Below are positions 45,809-55,649 of a stretch of DNA of 64,000 nt, piece by piece. A model generated the notes under the pieces. That model ran no database searches, had not been told where the DNA came from, and saw only the letters and a program-made list of their open reading frames with translations. The DNA is from Leuctra nigra. Its lineage: Eukaryota > Arthropoda > Insecta > Plecoptera > Leuctridae. The first letter of the stretch is position 1; the number at the start of each line of letters is the position of its first letter. The position numbers and the translations under genes are program-made. The stretch is taken from positions 558,001 through 622,000 of the forward strand of contig OW203762.1 of the NCBI GenBank assembly GCA_934045905.1, in the 5' to 3' direction.

Positions 45809-46047
45809 GACGCGGGACGAACTCTCTCCATCGGACTCTCCAACTTCAACTCACGCCAGATTGAACGCATCGTAAAGTCAGCTCGGATTCCTCCCGCCAA
45901 CTTGCAAGTGGAGCTTCACCTGTACTTCCAGCAGAGGCCGCTAGTGGACTTCTGCAAGGGATTGGGAATCACCATCGTGTCTTACGGACCAATCGGATCG
46001 CCCGGACTCGTCAACTTCGTCCAGAGCATCGGGGGAAATGCGGACAT
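45791..46047 (+). CDS. Aldo-keto reductase, exon 4
   Basis: 257 bp encoding AMEAQVDAGRTLSIGLSNFN, SRQIERIVKSARIPPANLQV, ELHLYFQQRPLVDFCKGLGI and TIVSYGPIGSPG. IGLSNFN and SYGPIGSPG are AKR signature and cofactor-binding segments. Most family members have Pro where this one has Leu in HLYFQQ. The acceptor is CCCCAG (45785-45790), the same one repeated 40 times upstream. The donor is GTGAGT after 46047, giving a phase 2 border. No array is present on this donor. Confidence 0.93.
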
Positions 46048-46064
46048 GTGAGTCATATAGACCA

Positions 46065-46189
46065 GGGGTGGGATTACATAAAATGATAACTTTCTTGTCA
46101 CGGTGACAAGCTTCTCACTCAATGCTATTCACGGCATTCTAGGGACTTGTCACCGTGACAAGGAAGTTATCAAATTATGTGATCGCACC
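46065..46189. repeat. Short palindromic MITE in AKR intron 4
   Basis: The arms, GATTACATAAAATGATAACT and CTTGTCACGGTGACAAG, are mirrored at 46156-46189. The direct repeat TAGACCA flanks the element (46058-46064 and 46190-46196), in line with a hAT-like insertion. Confidence 0.7.
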
Positions 46190-46497
46190 TAGACCAATCC
46201 GATGCAGGGACTTTTTCATGCGAACTTATATTGAACGTCCCCACGGCACTCTTGGCACTTTCTTCGTGTATTTGATTTATTAGAGTTTTTGTTAGCCAAA
46301 CACTGTTCAATACAGTAGGTACCACACCGTTTAATAAGGAATAAATTTCACTTTAACGGCGCAATAAAGAAGTAACCCCTCATAACTCGGTAAAACATCC
46401 AAGAAGGTTTACATTTAATATTTTAGAATAGAATTTTGCAACTGATAACCGATAGTAGTTTTAAAAGAATCTTTCGGTGGTTTTCAATGCCGTAAAG
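46190..46497. other. AKR intron 4, unassigned
   Basis: No gene or clear element seen. Confidence 0.4.
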
Positions 46498-47266
46498 GGC
46501 TGATCAAATAGTTCCAAGACTGTATGAATTGCGCGGCAATGGGGCGTATGAGAGCAGTGCGGTTGGCAGCATTGTTTAGCATGACTCTTCCTGAGCACAA
46601 CTGATTTTTCAGATTCTCGATAACCTTCTTTATTGTCAAGTTACATATGTTATCGTTAAACAAGAATTTTGTGTTGGGGCGAATTTTTGATAATTTGCGA
46701 AATTGATTAAAAAAAGAGTCTCTTGAGAGGGTCTCTTTAGTTTTGGGGGTTTTGGGGACGTCTCGTCTCCAGTAATGACACGTTTCAAAAAGTTTTCCTC
46801 GTCATTTGCCATTCAAGAGTTCCTGACTAACCATGTCAACACCTTTTTTTACTGAAAAGTTGCAGATGAGATGAGTGGCTGAAAAAGTGTTCCGAGACGT
46901 TGTTTGAGGAAAAAAGCACTGAGCTTTGGTTTGTCAGCAACTTCTTGAGACTGCAAAATGACGATGAAAACTTTTTGGAACGTATCACAACCGGAGACGA
47001 GACGTCCCCAAAATCCCCAAAACTTAAGAGACCCTCTCAAGAGACCTTCTTTTATATCAATTTCACAAATTGTCAAAAATTCGCCCAAAACACAAAAATC
47101 TTGTTTAACGATAACAGCTGTAATTTGACAATAAAAAAGGTTATCGAGAATCTGAAAAAACAGTTGTGCTCAGGAAGAGTCATGCTATACAATGCTGCCA
47201 ACCGCACCGTTCTCCTATGCTCCATTGCCGCGCAATTCATACAGCCTTGGAACTTTATGATCACCC
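46498..47266. repeat. Foldback element with arms of 320-355 bp
   Basis: 46498-46815 and 46912-47266 are inverted copies (for example CAGATTCTCGATAACCTTCT and AGAAGGTTATCGAGAATCTG-type words, GGGACGTCTCGTCTCC and GGAGACGAGACGTCCC) around a loop of about 97 bp. The open frame 46900-47319 is only the arm in translation. Confidence 0.85.
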
Positions 47267-47708
47267 CATTTAACAGTTACTTTGAAGAGACAGGTATCTT
47301 GAAAATTAGTTCACGTTGACCACTTTTCCTTGCTATATTATGATGCAGGATACAACAATCTCTCCATAAAATCATGTGTATTTTACGGAACCGTTGAATT
47401 AAAGAGCAGTCATCATGCGATTTGGTGCCGATAGTTTCGCTGTTGGCCCGGAAAAGAACCGTTGGCGACGTTGCGATCTTAGACCAGTCTCGTATCGTTT
47501 CTGTTCACGCTTCCGCTCCCAAGCTTGATAATGAAGGTAGTCGCCTTCAAAACGTGATGACTGCTCTTCAATATATTCAGTCGAAGTATCAGTTAAACCT
47601 GTCAGCAGGATAAACTATCTGCAGGATAACCTATCACCAGGATAACCTATCAGCAGGAGTGAAGCAAGTTCTGTTGATTGTGTTTGTGTTAAGAATCCCT
47701 CAGTTGAG
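47267..47708. other. AKR intron 4, remainder
   Basis: Unassigned, with a short triplicated CAGGATAACCTATC motif at 47605-47660. The probable exon 5 acceptor TTGAG ends at 47708. Confidence 0.45.
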
Positions 47709-47853
47709 TCCGATGAATGACCCTCTGGTCATGGCGCTTGCGCAGAAGTACAAGAAGACTGCCGCGCACATCCTCCTGCGCCACATCATGCAACGCGGCA
47801 TCGCAGTGATTCCAAAGAGCTCCAACCCACAGCGAGTCAGAGACAACTTCAAC
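47709..47853 (+). CDS. Aldo-keto reductase, exon 5
   Basis: With the phase 2 carry-over from exon 4 it encodes (I)PMNDPLVMALAQKYKKTA, AHILLRHIMQRGIAVIPKSS and NPQRVRDNFN. VIPKSSNPQRV is the NADP(H) adenine-phosphate binding loop; its Lys is the conserved one. The acceptor is chosen at TTGAG because it keeps the frame (257 + 145 = 402 bp); the nearby CCTCAG at 47703 would break it. The donor is GTGAGT after 47853. Only about 30 C-terminal residues are lacking; the last exon is not seen downstream and likely lies past the window end. The final 51 bp of this exon and its donor form the following array. Confidence 0.92.
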
Positions 47854-48885
47854 GTGAGTAGAACCACCTGTGTGATTCCAAAGAGCTCCAACCCACAGCG
47901 AGTCAGAGACAACTTCAACGTGAGTAGAACCACCTGTGTGATTCCAAAGAGCTCCAACCCACAGCGAGTCAGAGACAACTTCAACGTGAGTAGAACCACC
48001 TGTGTGATTCCAAAGAGCTCCAACCCACAGCGAGTCAGAGACAACTTCAACGTGAGTAGAACCACCTGTGTGATTCCAAAGAGCTCCAACCCACAGCGAG
48101 TCAGAGACAACTTCAACGTGAGTAGAACCACCTGTGTGATTCCAAAGAGCTCCAACCCACAGCGAGTCAGAGACAACTTCAACGTGAGTAGAACCACCTG
48201 TGTGATTCCAAAGAGCTCCAACCCACAGCGAGTCAGAGACAACTTCAACGTGAGTAGAACCACCTGTGTGATTCCAAAGAGCTCCAACCCACAGCGAGTC
48301 AGAGACAACTTCAACGTGAGTAGAACCACCTGTGTGATTCCAAAGAGCTCCAACCCACAGCGAGTCAGAGACAACTTCAACGTGAGTAGAACCACCTGTG
48401 TGATTCCAAAGAGCTCCAACCCACAGCGAGTCAGAGACAACTTCAACGTGAGTAGAACCACCTGTGTGATTCCAAAGAGCTCCAACCCACAGCGAGTCAG
48501 AGGCAACTTCAACGTGAGTAGAACGACCTGTGTCATTCCAAAGAGCTCCAACCCACAGCGAGTCAGAGACAACTTCAACGTGAGTAGAACCACCTGTGTG
48601 ATTCCAAAGAGCTCCAACCCACAGCGAGTCAGAGACAACTTCAACGTGAGTAGAACCACCTGTGTGATTCCAAAGAGCTCCAACCCACAGCGAGTCAGAG
48701 ACAACTTCAACGTGAGTAGAACCACCTGTGTGATTCCAAAGAGCTCCAACCCACAGCGAGTCAGAGACAACTTCAACGTGAGTAGAACGACCTGTGTCAT
48801 TCCAAAGAGCTCCAACCCTCAGCGAGTCAGAGACAACTACAACGTGAGTAGAACCACCTGTGTGATTCCAAAGAGCTCCTTCTGC
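47803..48885 (+). repeat. Minisatellite of AKR exon 5 donor junction, 66-bp units, about 16 copies
   Basis: Each unit is 48-51 bp of exon 5 end (ATTCCAAAGAGCTCCAACCC, ACAGCGAGTCAGAGACAACT, TCAAC), the donor GTGAGT and 12 bp of intron (AGAACCACCTGT). Units are almost identical; GGCAAC, GTCATT and AACTAC variants are rare. Sixty-six is 22 codons and there is no stop, so the AKR frame stays open through the entire array to a TGA at 48931-48933. Each read-through unit would add VSRTTCVIPKSSNPQRVRDN plus FN. Confidence 0.96.
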
Positions 48886-48959
48886 TCAGCTGGTCACGTA
48901 CCAGCTACGTATAAGATATTTATTTTCTCTTGAACGCACATTTTGTTGACACCCGCCGT

Positions 48960-49620
48960 CACCTCCCTTGCACTTAGATTGTGATGCAAATATTAATTCT
49001 TTGGCGTTTTCTGTATAATCACATTCTTCTCCCGATATTTTATCTCTTCGTCGCCGCTGCGCGATACATAACGTCTTCGTTGTCGACCACCTTCCCATCC
49101 ACGAGCGCGTTCCACCGGTCCGGCATAGTTGTGGACTTCGAACACCGTCCTTGGCCACCCCTGGTTGACGTCATCATTCCAGAGTTCATCATCTTCACGC
49201 GACAGCGACACCGCATTGTCCTTGACGATGTATTCAGTCACATTCATGGCTTTCTTCAAAACACATGGTTTGACATTCACATCCTGCAGTTGAACCATCG
49301 TCGTCTTGTTTCACTCGCGTACAATCGCCGACGGTCGGGATGTAGTTTGTTCACCCCTAGAGCGACGCCGAGATTGCCCTTCTGATTCCCGAGTTGTACC
49401 AGGCCCTTGACAACTTGCAACATCTTCACTTCTTCCGTCATCTTTCATTGCGGTTTTCAGCCTCCACGCCTCGTTCACCTGCTTCAGTTCATCCACCGTT
49501 CCTGCTTCCTCGTTCTCCACTCCCGTAAACTCCTCCACTCCGTTCTTTTCCTCAATCACACTGTCTTTCACCACGTACACATTCATTTCTTCCATCTTAC
49601 AAACATTTTCTTCGCCCATT
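48960..49620 (-). pseudogene. Unidentified coding remnant on minus strand
   Basis: Two open frames, 49628-49311 and 49298-48993, are Glu/Arg-rich (for example MSTMGEENVCKMEEMNVYVV; DNAVSLSREDDELWNDDVNQ). They may be one broken frame. Position next to a Gypsy 5' end on the same strand suggests retroelement origin, but I recognise no domain. Confidence 0.3.
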
Positions 49621-49621
49621 G

Positions 49622-50515
49622 TACTCAATTATACGCGAATGATGTATTTTTATGGGGAGAAACAGAAATGGAGGTACAGGAGAAGGTGGATAGGTGGGAC
49701 TATGTAAGAAGGACATTTGGGCTACAAATAAGTCAAGAGAAGAGTGAAGTTTTGAGTATGGAGAGGAGGAAGAAGAAGACAAAATGTAGAATACAAGTTC
49801 AAGGTATGGATCTTCGAGAGAATAAATACTTTAAATACCTTGGTAGCATTATAACAAATGATGCAAAATTGACAAAGAGATTGAGAAGGGGGTTTGTATG
49901 GCTTAAGGTTTCTATATGAGCGTCCGAAAGTTATTATGGCAAGAGGAAGTGCCTCGTAGAGTTAAAGAACTTCTGTTTAAATTATATTTTGTACCGATTT
50001 GAATTTATGCCGCTGTCACTTGGCCTATGGGAGGAAAAGAGGAACAAAAGTTGCAATCATCGCAAATGAAATTTCTAAGAAGTATAGCTGGTTTGACTAA
50101 ACTAGATAGAGTGAAAAGTGTCAAGATAAGAACGGATTTTGGGATGGAAAGATTGGAATTCAAGGTTGGACGGGAAAGGTTGATATGGTATGGTTGAGTG
50201 AAGAACATGGGGAGGGATAGGATACCAAGAAGAGAATTTCAAAGATGGAACGGTGTTGGGAAAAGAGAAGACCGCGTACAACGTGGATAAGAGCAGTAGA
50301 AGCAGATGTGATTGAAAGAAGAGGGAATTGGGAGACGATTGTAGAAGAGAAGTGGTGGACTGATCGAGATAAATGGCGAGAGTTTACTGGAAGACCGGAG
50401 GGGGAAGAAGAGGAAGAAGAGTTCGGGGAAGAAGAAGGAGATGACTCGATGGACTTGGTCAGTCGGTTGCGAATCAGAAGGCCCGAGCTTATTACGATGT
50501 GGAACATTTCCTGAC
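49622..50515 (+). pseudogene. LINE reverse transcriptase C-terminal fragment
   Basis: The frame reads YANDVFLWGETEMEVQEKVD, LQISQEKSEVLSMERRKKKT and YFKYLGSIITNDAKLTK, then further frames give KFLRSIAGLTKLDRVKS and RVQRGIRAVEAD-like pieces. It matches the RTE-like layout (YADDV..WG, YLGSIIT). The first catalytic Asp is Asn (YAND), and stops break the rest. Confidence 0.7.
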
Positions 50516-50574
50516 ATAATTTATAATTGTAAACAGGATTCGATTAAATAAAAATTGTACTCACTTTTAAGTCA

Positions 50575-50960
50575 ATGTTATGCTCCGCGCTGTCGAACGT
50601 CTAGTCGAACGAATCACAATATTGGCCGATTCTGGCTGACTTCTGGTCGATCTTGTCGAACCTCTGGTTGATTCTGTCGAACTCTCTTGGATTTTCTGCT
50701 CGGACACGGCGCACTTCTGCTCAAACCTCTTCTCGAACTAATCGAACTTCTTCTCGAACTGTACTACCCTCTGCTTCATTCGCGAAAACATCGCCTCCAT
50801 CCGTGCCATCATCGCGTTAGCCTCCATGAAAACACTCTCTCAAAGTCAAAATCGCGGGATGTTTACTTCGCCCCACGTTAAGCGCCAATTAAACTGGGTT
50901 TCGATTAAAACACACTTGAATATTGGTTATAATTGTATTTATTGAGTGTCAACATTAAAT
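50575..50960 (-). mobile_element. 5' end of a Ty3/Gypsy element (LTR edge, primer site, gag start)
   Basis: On the minus strand an LTR end (CAGTTTAATT) is followed by TGGCGCTTAACGTGGGGCGA, close to the TGGCGCCCAACGTGGGGC primer-site context common in insect Gypsy elements. An ATG at about 50827 starts a short gag N-terminus rich in Met/Glu/Arg (MEANAMMARMEAMFSRMKQR), a coiled-coil pattern, soon broken by a stop. The rest of the element is absent. Confidence 0.65.
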
Positions 50961-50965
50961 AGCCC

Positions 50966-50966
<1 letters not shown>

Positions 50967-51007
<41 letters not shown>
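50967..51007. repeat. (TA)n microsatellite
   Basis: About 20 TA dinucleotides directly at the 3' end of the minus-strand Penelope copy. Confidence 0.95.
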
Positions 51008-51010
<3 letters not shown>

Positions 51011-53168
51011 ATAAATAAAAGTTTTTCTGGTTTTTCTCCGTTTTATTTATTAAACGTGCCAACGTTTCATCTGTGAATGCACAGATATCATAAGGGCCAA
51101 AAAATAAAATAATAACTTATAGAAATAGAAAACTTTTACATTCAAACAACTGTCAATGTCAGAAAAAACAATTAATGGTATATAAGCCTATGTGAGTGCC
51201 TCTAATAATCAAGGTTTAAAATTACAATAAATATAAAAAACTAAAAGCACTCAACAGGTAGTCGACTTTTCTATGCAGTTAATGATTAAGAAAGTAAAAG
51301 TTCTGCTAAAAATAAGTTAGATGACAATCAGGCGTTCTTCCCCTTTCTTGCAACTGGGAGATTCTTTGTTTGGCTTCTTGTTATTCTCTTGAATTGAGAT
51401 TCAGGCGTTTGGTTACTTGTAGAAACAGTTTTCCCCGTTCTTTTAGGTGGCTTGGTCTTACTGGCTTTAGTAGAGTTTCCAAGAAGAGCCGAAGATGGAA
51501 GGTTTATAGGCGGAATCGGAGAAGAGATCGGAAGTGGACTTATCTTGGGCAATAGAGGTTTCCAAGCATCAGAAAGGCGGAGGCTGTCATCCCGTTTGTT
51601 TAGGCAGTTTGGTCTTTTTTGAATCTCAATAGCTTCTCGAACTACTCTTGGCCTGTAGCGTTCAACAGTGACCAATGAAGTAGTTTTGTCAAAGGCTATT
51701 GTGTGACCTGTTGCTGCAACATGTTGAGCCAGTGAATTCTTGGAATCCATATTGAAAACAGCAAGCTCATGTTCCCGTAATCTGTGAGAAATCTTTCTAT
51801 TGGTTTCTCCAACGTATGATTTTTCACAATTATGACATGGAATTTCATAAACTCCCTGTGATTCCAGGTGAATTTTGTCTTTCACGCTTCTAAGAATTGA
51901 TTGAATTTTGCAGTTAGCCCGGAACACAGATTTGATGTTAAATTTTTTCAAGAGTCTACTTATCTTATCCGACGTTCCTTTCACAAAGGGAAGGTAAGCG
52001 ACAGCTCTTGAATCATCCTCAGATGTGAAAACGTTCTTCTTATGTGAAAAAGCTTTATTTATAAGGGTGTCTTTGTATCCGTTCTGCAAAAGAGCTTGTC
52101 TCAAAGTCTTCATCTCCTCATGTAGGTGGTCTTCATCGGCTAAAATCTTTGATCTGTGAGCAAGAGTCTTGGGAATAGAACTAAGGTGCGACGGATGGTG
52201 ATGAGAGTTGGCGTTTAAATAACGGTTGGTATGAGTTTTCTTTCTGTAGACGGTATGTCCCAGAGTGCCATCGGGTTTCCTGATTATTAACACATCTAAA
52301 AATGGGAGTTGTCCATGTTCTTCCAGTTCGTAAGTGAATTTAATATCTGGATGTTGTGCATTTAGATGATTTAAAAACTGTTCGAGTTTTTCTTTTCCAT
52401 GTTCCCAAATAACAAATGTGTCGTCGACATATCTCAACCATAATTTGGGTTTAAGGACAGCTGATTCTATTGCTTTCTTCTCCAAATCCTCCATAAACAG
52501 ATTAGCTACCACAGGCGATAATGGAGAACCCATTGGAGCTCCTTTGGTTTGTTTGTAAAATTGGTTGTTCCATGTAAAAAACGTTGATGACAAACAATGC
52601 TCAGCCAAGTCAAGGATATGTTTAGGAGGTTTGTACTTTCGCCTGATAATTGGTATAGTTTCACTTATAGGAACATTTGTGAAGAGAGACACAACATCGA
52701 AATTTACTAGTAAATCTGTAGGTTGTAGAGTTTTGTCTCGTACCAGTTCCAAGAAATGCTCAGAATTCTTAACGTATGATGTCGCTTCCTCTGCATGTGG
52801 CTGTAAATTCTTAGCAATGTACTTTGCTAATTTCTGAGTTGGAGCACCAATAGCAGAGACAATGGGTCGAAGAGGAGCACCTGGCTTATGAATCTTCGGC
52901 AGTCCATAGAACTTTGGGCATTTCGACGACTTCTCTCTTGGAATAAGATACGTCTTCTCGTCCTTATTCAAAGCACGGGTTTCGAGTATTTTCCTCTTGG
53001 TAGATACCTCATTATAAACGGTTGGATTGTGGGTCACTTTCTTGTAACATGGGTCCTCAAGAAGTTTCGAAATTTTCTCGTTGTACTCCTTTGTATTCAT
53101 AATTACTGTCATATTCCCCTTATCTGCTGGTAACACGACGACATTTTCATTCTTCTTAAGATTATCAG
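51008..53168 (-). mobile_element. Penelope-like element 2, minus copy
   Basis: It runs from its 3' end at the (TA)n tract to a head-to-head junction near 53161-53170 with a second, plus-strand copy. The coding region is intact as far as it goes but lacks the N-terminus. Both copies are nearly identical, so insertion was recent. Confidence 0.85.
51072..51100 (-). ncRNA. Hammerhead-like motif, core-altered
   Basis: The minus strand has CTTATGATATCTGTG, loop CATT, CACAGATGAAAC. Stem II and GAAA fit a hammerhead, but the core CUGANGA reads CUUAUGA, changing the essential G5, so this copy is probably inactive. Confidence 0.4.
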
Positions 53169-53174
53169 GCGAAA
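51328..53174 (-). CDS. Penelope-like RT plus GIY-YIG endonuclease, 5'-truncated
   Basis: About 615 codons. In order: VVVLPADKGNMTVIMNTKEY; KCPKFYGLPKIHKPGAPLRP; NFDVVSLFTNVPISE; GAPMGSPLSPVVANLFMEDL; the catalytic RYVDDTFVIWE; HTVYRKKTHTNRYLNANSHH; and a C-terminal GIY-YIG domain (YEIPCHNCEKSYVGETNRK; KNSLAQHVAATGHTIAFDK). RT copies the element RNA and the GIY-YIG nuclease opens the target in this family. The first 150 or so residues usual for the family are missing, and the open frame begins in junction sequence. The tail after KRDDSLRLSDAWKPLLP is basic and Pro/Ser-rich. No stop or frameshift is visible inside. Confidence 0.9.
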
Positions 53175-54626
53175 GTACAAACCTCCTAAACATATCCTTG
53201 ACTTGGCTGAGCATTGTTTGTCATCAACGTTTTTTACATGGAACAACCAATTTTACAAACAAACCAAAGGAGCTCCAATGGGTTCTCCATTATCGCATGT
53301 GGTAGCTAATCTGTTTATGGAGGATTTGGAGGAGAAAGCAATAGAATCAGCTGTCCTTAAACCCAAATTATGGTTGAGATATGTCGACGACACATTTGTT
53401 ATTTGGGAACATGGAAAAGAAAAACTCGAACAGTTTTTAAATCATCTAAATGCACAACATCCAGATATTAAATTCACTTACGAACTGGAAGAACATGGAC
53501 AACTCCCATTTTTAGATGTGTTAATAATCAGGAAACCCGATGGCACTCTGGGACATACCGTCTACAGAAAGAAAACTCATACCAACCGTTATTTAAACGC
53601 CAACTCTCATCACCATCCGTCGCACCTTAGTTCTATTCCCAAGACTCTTGCTCACAGATCAAAGATTTTAGCCGATGAAGACCACCTACATGAGGAGATG
53701 AAGACTTTGAGACAAGCTCTTTTGCAGAACGGATACAAAGACACCCTTATAAATAAAGCTTTTTCACATAAGAAGAACGTTTTCACATCTGAGGATGATT
53801 CAAGAGCTGTCGCTTACCTTCCCTTTGTGAAAGGAACGACGGATATGATAAGTAGACTCTTGAAAAAATTTAACATCAAATCTGTGTTCCGGGCTAACTG
53901 CAAAATTCAATCAATTCTTAGAAGCGTGAAAGACAAAATTCACCTGGAATCACAGGGAGTTTATGAAATTCCATGTCATAATTGTGAAAAATCATACGTT
54001 GGAGAAACCAATAGAAAGATTTCTCACAGATTACGGGAACATGAGCTTGCTGTTTTCAATATGGATTCCAAGAATTCACTGGCTCAACATGTTGCAGCAA
54101 CAGGTCACACAATAGCCTTTGACAAAACTACTTCATTGGTCACTGTTGAACGCTACAGGCCAAGAGTAGTTCGAGAAGCTATTGAGATTCAAAAAAGACC
54201 AAACTGCCTAAACAAACGGGATGACAGCCTCCGCCTTTCTGATGCTTGGAAACCTCTATTGCCCAAGATAAGTCCACTTCCGATCTCTTCTCCGATTCCG
54301 CCTATAAACCTTCCATCTTCGGCTCTTCTTGGAAACTCTACTAAAGCCAGTAAGACCAAGCCACCTAAAAGAACGGGGAAAACTGTTTCTACAAGTAACC
54401 AAACGCCTGAATCTCAATTCAAGAGAATAACAAGAAGCCAAACAAAGAATCTCCCAGTTGCAAGAAAGGGGAAGAACGCCTGATTTTCATCTAACTTATT
54501 TTTAGCAGAACTTTTACTTTCTTAATCATTAACTGCATAGAAAAGTCGACTACCTGTTGAGTGTTTTTAGTTTTTTAGATTTATTGTAATTTTAAACCTT
54601 GATTATTAGAGGCACTCACATAGGCT
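53161..54626 (+). mobile_element. Penelope-like element 2, inverted plus copy
   Basis: The plus copy starts mid-RT at ATTATCAGGCGAAAGTAC and ends within the 3' UTR at CACTCACATAGG (54626), where the minus copy continues further. The paired inverted layout with a truncated partner is the typical Penelope insertion product. Confidence 0.85.
53203..54483 (+). CDS. Penelope-like RT/GIY-YIG, inverted truncated copy
   Basis: About 426 codons, starting at LAEHCLSSTFFTWNNQFYKQ and including YVDDTFVIWE and the whole GIY-YIG domain. It differs from the minus copy in only a few residues (SHVV for SPVV, EEK for EKK, TTDM for TSDK). It has no N-terminal RT half and cannot be autonomous. Confidence 0.88.
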   Translation: MAEHCLSSTFFTWNNQFYKQTKGAPMGSPLSHVVANLFMEDLEEKAIESAVLKPKLWLRYVDDTFVIWEHGKEKLEQFLNHLNAQHPDIKFTYELEEHGQLPFLDVLIIRKPDGTLGHTVYRKKTHTNRYLNANSHHHPSHLSSIPKTLAHRSKILADEDHLHEEMKTLRQALLQNGYKDTLINKAFSHKKNVFTSEDDSRAVAYLPFVKGTTDMISRLLKKFNIKSVFRANCKIQSILRSVKDKIHLESQGVYEIPCHNCEKSYVGETNRKISHRLREHELAVFNMDSKNSLAQHVAATGHTIAFDKTTSLVTVERYRPRVVREAIEIQKRPNCLNKRDDSLRLSDAWKPLLPKISPLPISSPIPPINLPSSALLGNSTKASKTKPPKRTGKTVSTSNQTPESQFKRITRSQTKNLPVARKGKNA

Positions 54627-55060
54627 GGGAACGCGTTAACTCTCCGAAGCGCCAGTTCCTCGAAACCGCCAACTCTTCGAAACCGCCAATTCTTCGAACC
54701 GACAACCCTTCGAAAATGTTAATATTTATATTAATTAAAAACACACGTTAAAAACTCTCCGAGACGTCAACTCATCGAAACCGACAACTCATCGAAAACA
54801 GAAAAAAGTGAAATATTACATTTCCGCTAACTCTTCGAAACCGCAATCTCTCCGAAACCGACAACTCTTCGAAAATGACACATTATATAATTAAATAAAA
54901 CGCCTCTCGAAAACTCTCCGAGATGTCAACTCATCGAATCCGACAATCCATCGAAAATAGCAAATAAACTAATAGATAAATGTAAAATAAAGTTTCCGCC
55001 AACTCCTCGAAACCGACAATTCTCCGAAACCGCCAACCCATCGAATTTCTACGGGGATCG
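54627..55060. repeat. Array of degenerate 16-17-bp CTCNTCGAAACCG words
   Basis: Words such as CGAAACCGCCAACTCTT, CGAAACCGACAACTC and CGAGATGTCAACTCATC recur more than 15 times, broken by AT-rich gaps (54720-54750, 54870-54910, 54960-55000) in which AAAACGC and AATTAAAT sequences occur. No coding potential. Confidence 0.7.
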
Positions 55061-55649
55061 GCAAAGTGACCTTCTCTCATACATCCGTCTTTTTTGTTAG
55101 CGAGTAACTGAATAAAGTAGTATAAGTGTATTATGTACTGGCAATAAAACCTTTTAGAAATTAAGATTTACAATCGGGTTGGTTTGATGCTTTGTGCAAG
55201 CATATGTCCGAGGGGCTGTAAATACTTTGTTTCCTGCCCTCCCAAAGTTCTGTGATCAAAAACATGGTTTCTTAAAAGCAATGAATAAGGCGGCAAATAC
55301 AAAATACGATGCGATGATATCAGTGCATGAATGAATCTAGTAATCTTTCATTGAAATTGATACCTAATGTCGATTAAATTGTATTTGTATTGTATAAGTA
55401 TTTGTATTGTCAAATTGTAATGGATAAATATACAGAAATTAGTATTTCATGTATCTCGAAATAATATGAAGGAAATTGATCCGTATGTAATTGGACAGTA
55501 AAATGTACTGTCACTGTCCAGAATGTAATTCGACAGTACATTTAATTGTCACTTTATAAAAATATTCCGATGTAAAAGACTACTTCATTGAGAAAATTGG
55601 AATTTGTTATCGAATGGAAGGGGTAATAACACGATGATAGCACATACAT
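55061..55649. other. Unassigned stretch
   Basis: AT-rich, no recognised gene; GTACTGTCACTGTCC and similar short internal repeats near 55490-55555. Confidence 0.4.

Noticed and set aside
43906..45864. A 652-codon plus-strand frame of SPGDGGASDLYSGCVI repeats that looks like a secreted repeat or collagen-like protein.
   Set aside because: It is the 48-bp splice-acceptor array read in a non-AKR frame. The frame stays open only because 48 is divisible by three, and frames on the opposite strand are equally long.
47701..47708. Acceptor for AKR exon 5 at CCTCAG (47703), giving LSPMNDP.
   Set aside because: After the phase 2 donor of exon 4 it would give a TGA at once; TTGAG at 47708 keeps the frame and gives the usual family spacing.
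47700..48815. Minus-strand 371-codon frame of leucine-rich repeats (VVLLTLKLSLTRCGLELFGI).
   Set aside because: Antisense of the 66-bp donor array. The hydrophobic look is a by-product of the AKR sequence on the other strand.
49407..49621. N-terminal extension of the LINE RT frame (FTSSVIFHCGFQPPRLVHLL).
   Set aside because: This part overlaps an unrelated minus-strand remnant and has no LINE similarity; the RT similarity starts at about 49622.
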